DNA from: an uncultured Bacteroidota bacterium | GTDB taxonomy: Bacteria; Bacteroidota; Bacteroidia; Flavobacteriales; Schleiferiaceae | Direction of reading: 5' to 3' | Assembly: GCA_913056475.1 (NCBI GenBank) | Contig: CAJXMS010000046.1 | Coordinates: 1 to 11,638 of the forward strand | Length of the DNA: 11,638 nt | Shown here: positions 6,150-11,638 of the stretch, piece by piece | How the letters are laid out: every line of letters begins with the position of its first letter | Position numbering within the stretch: the first letter of the stretch is position 1 | The notes under the pieces: model-generated | The model's database searches: none | Seen by the model: the letters and a program-made list of their open reading frames with translations, nothing else | Told to the model about the DNA's origin: nothing | Program-made: the position numbers and the translations under genes

Positions 6150-8594
6150 TTACCATCGAAAACCCAGCGTAAGATAAACCGTCCGCGGGGCGGCGGGAAT
6201 AATTCCCGGCCCCGGGTAGCCCGTGGCCCGGCGGGTAAAATAGCGCACATCGGCCAGGTTATTGATCCCCGCTTCTACCGTCCAGCGTTCAGGCCGCCAG
6301 GCCAGGGATAAGTCCATGACGCCATAAGCGGGAATGGGGCCCAGTACCCCGGCTCGCAGGTCTCCGGGAGCTGGGGCTTCGGAATTCTCCACGTCCGTGT
6401 ATTGGCTCGATAAGTAGCTGTATTGGAAACTGGCCTGCCACTGCTGCCACTGCCAGCTGCTGCCCACTTTCCAGTTTACCGCCGGGACAAATTCCACCTC
6501 ATTGCCTTCCACATTGTTTTCCTGCGAGGCCAGGTAGCGGGAGCGGTTAAGGGAGAGATTACTAAACACCTCCCAGCGCCACGCCCCCTTCCTTAAGGGA
6601 TAGCGCAGAAAACTCTCCAAGCCGTAGATGAAGGCCGCGCCGATGTTGGTCCGGACCCGCTGGGCCCGGTCATTAAAGATCAGGCCTATGCGGTTCCCAT
6701 AGTACAGGCCAAATGCCGTAAAATCATAACGAAAGTCTTCCCCCCAAGTACCCCGGTACCCGAGATCGGCCGTGTAGCCGCGCTCATCGCTTAGCGCTGG
6801 ATCTACTTTAAAGCTGGGGTTCACGATCCGGATATCGGAAAAGGTTACCGAGCGGTAGTTCTGGGAGAAGTTTAGGTACCACTCGGTCTGCTTATCCGGT
6901 TTGTAAGAAAGCCCCAGCCCGGCCAGGAGAAAATGACGCCGCAGGTCGCGGTTATCGCTTAGGGTATCGCGAAAAATAGCATTGCCCGCATTGTCAAAAT
7001 TGACTTGCTGATAGCGGCCACGGCTGGCCGTATGAATGTATTCCCATCTTAGACCCGGTGTGATGGAGACCTTGGGGCTCAGGTACCAGATGTGTTCGCT
7101 AAAGAAAGCCAGGTTGCGGTTGGGAAAGCGAAAATCGCTCTGGTTGGCATAATTGGGAAAACGGTCTTGGGCAAAACGGAAGTCCGCATCGCGGCCCTTA
7201 CTGCCGGGGCCCTGGCGGGAGGTATTGTGGGCGTGATAATACTTGGCACCGAGCAACCATACCGCCCTCTTCCCTCCCAGCCGGTAGCGGGTGAGGAGCC
7301 GGGCCTCGGCATTGGCGTTTCTAAACAGCCCGCTGATCAGATCGCGGGGGTGCCGGTAATTCCCCTCGCTATCCCGTTCGTCCGGGGCCAGCACGGGATT
7401 GGTGTTTAGCTGGGCCGGTACGCCCCGAAAGCCGAGAGAACGCCGGCGGGCATGCAGGCCATTGAGCAGAAGAGTAAATTTACTGCGGGTAGAAATTTGC
7501 TGGGTCCAGCGGAGGGAGAGCAGGTTCCAGCGCACCGCAAACCAGTTGCGCCGGCGGGGGCTTTGGTAGGGGGCTTGGGCAAACTGTTGATCGGTGAGCC
7601 CCCCGGGCTGCTCGGCGAGGTAGTACAGGTAGGTGTATTGCAGGTTTAGGGAATGGCCGGGCCCCCAGTGGTAACCAACCTGACCAAAGGCGTTGTGCGA
7701 AATAAAAGCACTGTGCGGCCGGAATCCGTCGCCGCGCTTAAAGTTGTAATGAACATTGTACCGCCAGGGCCCGCTCTTACCGGCCAGGCGGTTAAAACTG
7801 GTGAAAAGGCCGTTACTGCCCAGCGTTTGCCGGGTTTCTCCCAGCAGGGTATCCTTCTCGGGGGGGCCTTTCAGTTTAAAATTTAGCAGGCCGCCAAACT
7901 GGGTTCCGTACTGGAGCGAGGCGGCGCCGCGAACTACCTGGATTTCTTCCAGGGCCTCGCTGGGAGGGGTGTAGTAGCTTTCCGGATAGCCCAGTACATC
8001 GGCACTTATGTCGTAGCCGTTCTGGCGGACGTTAAAGTTGCTGGTGCGGCTGGGGTCCAGGCCACGCCCCCCGATGTGGAGTTGTAAGCCCCCGGCGCTG
8101 CTTTCGTAGAGGTTTACTCCGGTCACCTGGGCATATACTTGGCGGGCTTTGTTGACGGCCAGGTTTCCCGGCGTTTCTTCCAGCACTACCACTTCGCTTT
8201 TCTTGCCCGCGTAAAGAGCGGTACCTTCTACTTCCCGGAGCCGCTTGCGGCCTAGCCGGGAGCGAGAGGCCTGCACGGCTACTTCGTTGAGTTTTTGGCT
8301 GAGCGGTTGTAAGGTGATGCTAAGTGATGTGTCTTTGCGCAAGGTCAGTTTTTGGCGAAGGCTTTGGTAGGCAGCGCCAAAAACAATGAGCCGGTAGGTG
8401 CCCGGCGGCAGCTGCTGCTCAAAGCGGCCCTGGGCATCGGTGGTGATCAGAAACTCCTCTGCGCCGTTGAGGTACACTTCTACGGCTGGGAGGGAGCGGC
8501 CGGCACGGTCTGTCACCTGTCCCTGGAGCGTTACCTGGGCTTTCGCACTCCAGGCCAGCAGGATAAGGCTACAAGCCAGTAATCGTATCGTCAA
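6150..8594 (-). CDS. TonB-dependent outer-membrane receptor (FecA-like)
   Basis: This 814-residue receptor starts with a signal peptide (cleavage likely after A19, SAKA/Q). A carboxypeptidase-regulatory-like domain follows at about 20-100 (LQGQVTDRAGRSLPAVEVYL). The plug is at about 135-240, with GGRGLDPSRTSNFNVRQNGY at 175-194 and VVRGAASLQYGTQFGG at 220-235. A 22-stranded-type barrel runs to the C-terminal TLGFRW, whose aromatic end fits BAM recognition. The plug resembles iron-citrate (FecA-type) receptors, so I infer uptake of a ferric chelate or another metal ligand driven by TonB-ExbBD; those partners are not in the window. The start is TTG (8592-8594), chosen because it begins the signal peptide and no ATG is in frame before it. 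It overlaps the end of the carboxylase-like gene by 26 bases, implying coupled translation. It is the last gene of the DUF4856-imelysin-carboxylase-receptor operon. Confidence 0.92.
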   Translation of the reverse strand: MTIRLLACSLILLAWSAKAQVTLQGQVTDRAGRSLPAVEVYLNGAEEFLITTDAQGRFEQQLPPGTYRLIVFGAAYQSLRQKLTLRKDTSLSITLQPLSQKLNEVAVQASRSRLGRKRLREVEGTALYAGKKSEVVVLEETPGNLAVNKARQVYAQVTGVNLYESSAGGLQLHIGGRGLDPSRTSNFNVRQNGYDISADVLGYPESYYTPPSEALEEIQVVRGAASLQYGTQFGGLLNFKLKGPPEKDTLLGETRQTLGSNGLFTSFNRLAGKSGPWRYNVHYNFKRGDGFRPHSAFISHNAFGQVGYHWGPGHSLNLQYTYLYYLAEQPGGLTDQQFAQAPYQSPRRRNWFAVRWNLLSLRWTQQISTRSKFTLLLNGLHARRRSLGFRGVPAQLNTNPVLAPDERDSEGNYRHPRDLISGLFRNANAEARLLTRYRLGGKRAVWLLGAKYYHAHNTSRQGPGSKGRDADFRFAQDRFPNYANQSDFRFPNRNLAFFSEHIWYLSPKVSITPGLRWEYIHTASRGRYQQVNFDNAGNAIFRDTLSDNRDLRRHFLLAGLGLSYKPDKQTEWYLNFSQNYRSVTFSDIRIVNPSFKVDPALSDERGYTADLGYRGTWGEDFRYDFTAFGLYYGNRIGLIFNDRAQRVRTNIGAAFIYGLESFLRYPLRKGAWRWEVFSNLSLNRSRYLASQENNVEGNEVEFVPAVNWKVGSSWQWQQWQASFQYSYLSSQYTDVENSEAPAPGDLRAGVLGPIPAYGVMDLSLAWRPERWTVEAGINNLADVRYFTRRATGYPGPGIIPAAPRTVYLTLGFRW

Positions 8595-9927
8595 AGGGCA
8601 AAAGCATTTCAGCGGCGGAACTTACCTGCGTAAGATCTACCTCGGGTTTTACATACCGCCGGCTGGGCCGGCCGTTAAGGGCTACGTACACATCGGCATA
8701 CACGGCTACGGTATCCCAATTTTTTGATTGGCGGTAGTGCCGGGCCAGTAGCTGGGCGTATTCTCGCATCATATCGGGCTGGAAGCTCATTTGTTTTTCC
8801 TGGAAAGCGGTAAGAAAATGGTGGTTTTGCACGGCCTGCCGCCGGCCGTTCCGGGGGTTTTCCAGCCAAAACTGGGCGTAACCGGCCTTTTCCATGAGCA
8901 TGACCCGCCAGCTAAAGCGAAAACCTTCTTCGTGCCAAAATAGCTCTCCCGGTTGGGCGAGGTACCGCCAGGGTAGCACCAGCTGCCCCAAAAGGAGGAA
9001 GCCTATCACGGCGCCGGGAAGTACATTTGGCCGGAGGCCAAATGTGCCCCTCTCCGCCTGGGGCGTACGGCCAGCAGTGGCGGGCAGCCAGCGAGAAGGG
9101 GCCAGGCGCTGCCATACCCGCTCGTGCCAGGCGCCCGGAAAGAAAATGAGCGCTGCTCCGATCATGATAAAGGGAAACATACCGATGGGAAAGAGCAGCC
9201 AGGTAAGGATATGAAAGAGGACTACCACTGCGTAGGTCCAGGAGCGGGTGCGACGGTAGAGGAGCAGGAAAGGGGCGCTCAGGTCAAAGGCCGCCCCGGC
9301 CCAACTAAAGAAGTAGGCTACCCAGGTTTGGTCCAGGAAGGAGCCCAGCAGGGGGAGGTCGGTACGGCCCGGGAGCCAGGTGGCCAACGGCTGGGCTTGA
9401 AGAAGCCAGTCGGAGTTGAGCTTGGCCAGGCCCGCGTAAAAATAAACCAGGCCTACCAGCAGCTTCACCGCTCCTACGGTGTAATAGGGAACCCGGCCAG
9501 CTTTTTTGCGCCCGGCGCCCGGGGCTCCGTAGCTATGCGCCGGAAGCCAGCAGAGTAAAAAGGCCAGGACGCTGATGAAGTAGTAGTGATTGAGGTAGGT
9601 GGTCTTATCCATCAGCTCGATGTAGGTGAAGCTGAGAAAAAAGATGACGATGGAAATGCGGTATTTAAAACCGATTGCCACAAAGAGGGCGGATAATCCG
9701 CAGACTGCAAAAATAATGTAGGTCCATTCGCCAAGCGGCTGAACCCATTCAAAGCCGTAGTACGAAAAGAAGAATTGCGGTTCAATATAGAGCTTGGAAA
9801 TCCAGCCGTTGACCGCAAAACGAACGATGCTCCACAGCATCAGAATTCCGAATAAAATCCGGAAGACAGCTAATGGAGCAGCATTCTGAGTATCGGTAAA
9901 ATAGGTACGAATGGTCGAGAAGTTCAC
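8569..9927 (-). CDS. Vitamin K-dependent gamma-carboxylase-like HTTM membrane protein
   Basis: This 452-residue protein has several membrane helices in the first 270 residues and a soluble C-terminal part. It resembles vitamin K-dependent gamma-glutamyl carboxylase (human GGCX) along most of its length. DKTTYLNHYY at 107-116 matches DKTSWNNHSY, and YFYAGLAKLNSDW at 162-174 matches YFIAGVKKLDADW. FPIGMFPFIM at 246-255 matches FSIGMFSYVM, and LPWRYLAQ/FSWRVMLMEK (318-325, 338-347) matches the region after human L394. From memory of the human enzyme, His114 corresponds to H160 and Lys169 to the catalytic base K218; both are kept. The GTG start is 3 bases after the imelysin stop, and the end overlaps the receptor start. 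The gene is compositionally mosaic: the 5' third (about 9600-9927) is GC-poor, the rest GC-rich. Residues 295-302 are encoded by a palindromic repeat. It probably modifies an operon partner, but bacterial HTTM proteins have few proven reactions. Confidence 0.82.
   Translation of the reverse strand: MNFSTIRTYFTDTQNAAPLAVFRILFGILMLWSIVRFAVNGWISKLYIEPQFFFSYYGFEWVQPLGEWTYIIFAVCGLSALFVAIGFKYRISIVIFFLSFTYIELMDKTTYLNHYYFISVLAFLLCWLPAHSYGAPGAGRKKAGRVPYYTVGAVKLLVGLVYFYAGLAKLNSDWLLQAQPLATWLPGRTDLPLLGSFLDQTWVAYFFSWAGAAFDLSAPFLLLYRRTRSWTYAVVVLFHILTWLLFPIGMFPFIMIGAALIFFPGAWHERVWQRLAPSRWLPATAGRTPQAERGTFGLRPNVLPGAVIGFLLLGQLVLPWRYLAQPGELFWHEEGFRFSWRVMLMEKAGYAQFWLENPRNGRRQAVQNHHFLTAFQEKQMSFQPDMMREYAQLLARHYRQSKNWDTVAVYADVYVALNGRPSRRYVKPEVDLTQVSSAAEMLLPFDDTITGL
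9023..9045. repeat. In-frame GGCC palindrome inside the carboxylase-like gene (copy D)
   Basis: ACATTTGGCC (9023-9032) and GGCCAAATGT (9036-9045) are perfect 10-base inverted arms around the spacer GGA. On the minus strand it encodes TFGLRPNV at residues 295-302, in a polar stretch between membrane segments. The arm shares CATTTGGCC with intergenic copy C, so it may be a coding copy of the same element. Confidence 0.6.
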
Positions 9928-9930
9928 TAA

Positions 9931-11040
9931 TTAGTCGCCGTCTGCATCTACATAATCCACGTTAATATTGAGAGCCTGAAGCATATCCACTTTCAGGTTT
10001 ACAACGTTTTTCTGTAGTTCATCATAGGTAGAGAGCATCAGTGTATTGTTGGATAGTACCTGTGCGGCAAAATCGGGGTTCAAGGCCTCAGATTCATCAC
10101 GAGCCAGCTCAAATTGATTGTTGATTGATTCGGTTAAATCTGCCCCTTCTTTCATCGTGTTCAGGTAATCCAGATAGTCATCCAGACTCTGGCCGTTGGT
10201 GTCGGTGTTAAAATGAATACCATTAAAAAAGTTGATGCTTGCTGTCAGAGCTTCATTAAAAAGCGCCTTGGAAAATCCGTTACTATAGTATGCCTCTACA
10301 TGACTGCTAAGCGGATTGCCTGAGAATACACCGGCGGGAATCCCAATTTTACCGGCTCTGAGATTTTTCTCATAATAAAAGATGTAGTCATTCACCATCA
10401 TATCCAGAGATGAATTGGCACCATTTCCTGAATTATTCACAAACTCATCTCGAAAACCGGAAGTCCAACTAACCAACACCTGGTCGGTTAACGCATCGAT
10501 TCTTTCTGTAAGGTCAGTCAGGTATGTTCTGTAGTTTTCTGCATTATTATCTGAAGTATAGTACGAGAGAATTTCAGTGTCGTTCTGGCCGATACCGTGC
10601 AGTAAGTAGTCAAGAGCCGGAAAACCCTGACTGTCGGTGAGTGATGGCAGTTCCAGATTGTAGCTGCCGGATTGGATACTGTTTTCGATCTCTTCTGTAT
10701 CAGTCGGGTAGATGTTCAGGTAATCCCGGTAACGGATCTGCATGGCCAGTCCCATTTCAAACATCGATACGTGCTGAAACGCAAGATAGGATGATTCCCA
10801 GCTTTCACGCAGAGATTCCAGATTTTGCTGTGTGGGATCTGCAGCGAATGTTTCCGCGGAGCTATGTAGTTGTCCGGTGGATTCTGAGAAATTGGAAAAT
10901 GATGGAATAATCAGATTATCGGCCCAGTTTTCTAAAATAGCTTCACGATCAAAATCATCAGCGCTTGGTCCTGACGGGCCATCATCAGTACAACCCCAAA
11001 ATAGAATGGTAGTCAATAATAGTAATGCAAATTTTTTCAT
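9931..11040 (-). CDS. Imelysin-family (M75-like) lipoprotein
   Basis: I choose the ATG at 11040 (369 residues), not the upstream in-frame codon at 11082. The latter would precede the lipoprotein signal MKKFALLLLTTILFWGC and would lie inside a terminator hairpin. The lipobox LFWG-C17 predicts lipid attachment after export. The mature protein is an all-helical imelysin domain, with NWADNLIIPSFSNF at 38-51, LESLRESWESSYLAFQ at 74-89, GFPALDYLLHG at 139-149 and GIPAGVFSGNP near residue 250. Imelysins (IrpA, ICMP, EfeM relatives) are linked to iron acquisition; peptidase activity is doubtful for most. The family's GxHxxE site is here G-F-P-A-L-D, lacking the His and Glu. It is GC-poor compared with genes to its left. 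It sits 72 bases downstream of the DUF4856 gene and 3 bases upstream of the carboxylase-like gene, so it is probably co-transcribed with the receptor. The C-terminus ends in an acidic DYVDADGD tail. Confidence 0.9.
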   Translation of the reverse strand: MKKFALLLLTTILFWGCTDDGPSGPSADDFDREAILENWADNLIIPSFSNFSESTGQLHSSAETFAADPTQQNLESLRESWESSYLAFQHVSMFEMGLAMQIRYRDYLNIYPTDTEEIENSIQSGSYNLELPSLTDSQGFPALDYLLHGIGQNDTEILSYYTSDNNAENYRTYLTDLTERIDALTDQVLVSWTSGFRDEFVNNSGNGANSSLDMMVNDYIFYYEKNLRAGKIGIPAGVFSGNPLSSHVEAYYSNGFSKALFNEALTASINFFNGIHFNTDTNGQSLDDYLDYLNTMKEGADLTESINNQFELARDESEALNPDFAAQVLSNNTLMLSTYDELQKNVVNLKVDMLQALNINVDYVDADGD

Positions 11041-11061
11041 GATCACGTTTTTTATAAGTAC

Positions 11062-11092
11062 AAAAAGCCGGCAGCCTAACACAGCTGCCAGC
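11062..11092 (-). terminator. Terminator-like hairpin between DUF4856 and imelysin genes
   Basis: On the minus strand GCTGGCAGC pairs with GCTGCCGGC as a 9-base stem (one T-G wobble) around the loop TGTGTTAG, followed directly by TTTTT. It begins 20 bases beyond the DUF4856 stop and ends 21 bases before the imelysin ATG. It has the form of an intrinsic terminator. No -7 promoter element is seen between it and the imelysin ATG. It may therefore act as a partial terminator or mRNA-stabilising hairpin that lowers expression of the downstream genes relative to DUF4856. Confidence 0.7.
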
Positions 11093-11112
11093 TATTGTTT
11101 AATGAATTTAAA

Positions 11113-11638
11113 TTAGTTCGAAGCGGCTTCTTCTAGTGTAAAATTAAATTTGTCGGCAATTTGTTCAGATAAATTGTCGAGTGTAGAAGTTTCAAGATCC
11201 CATAGGCCGTTTGTGCCATCATCCAACAGGTCGGTGAGAATTGCATCTACTTCACTGTTGCTTAGATATGGTTGGTCGGTACCAGGAATACGGGTGAATT
11301 GCAGGCTATAGATGAATCCATATCCTTCAGAAAGGGAATGGAAAGCTGAGCCGAGTTGGTCATCTTCGATCTGACGCTTACCGGCTTGCAGATAGTAAAC
11401 AGCACGAATACCGATGATATTTGAAATAGCCTCCTGAATGATGGCGGCCTGTTCATCACGCACTTCATAGTCTCCGGCAACAATAGCCGCACGACCCAGT
11501 TTGAAAGCGTCAAAAATATCGTTGGCAATGGATGAGAAATCATCATCCTGAATGACCCGACCGGTATACTTATTAAGAAAGATATCGTCACTTCCAATTG
11601 TTGCAATAGGATTGGCCGGATCTGCAGAAGTTCCGAAA
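11113..11638 (-). CDS. DUF4856 family protein, N-terminus cut by window edge
   Basis: The frame is open from the window edge to the TAA at 11113, giving 175 visible residues from the C-terminal half. The GTG at 11463 is an internal Val codon, not the start. Recognisable DUF4856 features include AGDYEVRDEQAAIIQEAI, GIRAVYYLQAG, AFHSLSEGYGFIYSLQFT and the ending SEQIADKFNFTLEEAASN. The family is typical of Bacteroidota and related marine bacteria and is normally exported. It is repeatedly found next to imelysin genes, as here, so a role in the same metal-acquisition process is inferred. The biochemical function is unknown. Base composition is GC-poor like the imelysin gene. A strong hairpin follows its stop codon. 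The signal sequence and promoter for the whole operon lie outside the window. Confidence 0.88.
   Translation of the reverse strand, partial: FGTSADPANPIATIGSDDIFLNKYTGRVIQDDDFSSIANDIFDAFKLGRAAIVAGDYEVRDEQAAIIQEAISNIIGIRAVYYLQAGKRQIEDDQLGSAFHSLSEGYGFIYSLQFTRIPGTDQPYLSNSEVDAILTDLLDDGTNGLWDLETSTLDNLSEQIADKFNFTLEEAASN

Noticed and set aside
8834..8850. GGCCTGCCGCCGGCC-like string in the carboxylase-like gene as a repeat copy
   Set aside because: It has a different spacing from the repeat and no AAA[G/T]G tail, and it encodes ordinary family sequence (NGRRQAV); coincidence in a GC-rich gene is likely.
9931..11082. Longer imelysin start at 11082
   Set aside because: It would place 14 extra residues before a perfect lipoprotein signal and would be encoded by the terminator hairpin itself; ATG 11040 is used.
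1..11638. CRISPR array, tRNA, rRNA or prophage
   Set aside because: I found no regularly spaced direct repeats, no cloverleaf or rRNA-like sequence, and no phage or integrase genes.

Overview
The window looks like a chromosomal stretch from a member of the Bacteroidota. Three minus-strand promoters carry the phylum's -7 element (TAnnTTTG). Shine-Dalgarno sites are not apparent. The gene content also fits: a TonB-dependent receptor with an N-terminal carboxypeptidase-regulatory-like domain, a PorT-like barrel, a Bacteroidota-style RpoN, and a DUF4856/imelysin pair. I cannot place it below phylum with confidence. The last two promoters and the repeat family below are my own readings and have not been compared with other genomes.

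Layout. Bases 1-686 hold the 3' part of a plus-strand outer-membrane barrel gene. Everything after it is on the minus strand. Reading in the direction of transcription (right to left) the genes are: DUF4856 protein (partial, 11638-11113), imelysin lipoprotein (11040-9931), vitamin K-dependent gamma-carboxylase-like HTTM protein (9927-8569), FecA-like TonB-dependent receptor (8594-6150), cupin_8/JmjC-like protein (5983-5099), AI-2E family transporter (5037-3994), a Cys-rich protein of unknown function (3930-3175), sigma-54 RpoN (2980-1520) and a PAP2-like membrane protein (1516-917).

The four genes on the right form one tight operon: the spacings are a 72-nt gap containing a terminator-like hairpin, then 3 nt, then a 26-nt overlap. 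Together they look like a surface iron or metal acquisition module: two periplasmic or lipid-anchored proteins (DUF4856 and imelysin), an outer-membrane TonB receptor, and a membrane protein that keeps the catalytic residues of vitamin K-dependent gamma-carboxylase. The other genes look like single-gene or two-gene housekeeping units, each with its own promoter, apart from the rpoN-PAP2 pair.

Three things stand out. (1) The gamma-carboxylase homologue sits inside an imelysin/TonB operon with its catalytic His and Lys intact, which suggests a protein modification linked to metal uptake. (2) Base composition drops sharply from GC-rich to GC-poor near 9550-9600, inside the carboxylase-like gene, so that gene appears to be mosaic. 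(3) A small GGCC-rich palindromic repeat occurs in three intergenic spots, and a fourth, related palindrome lies in frame inside the carboxylase-like gene.
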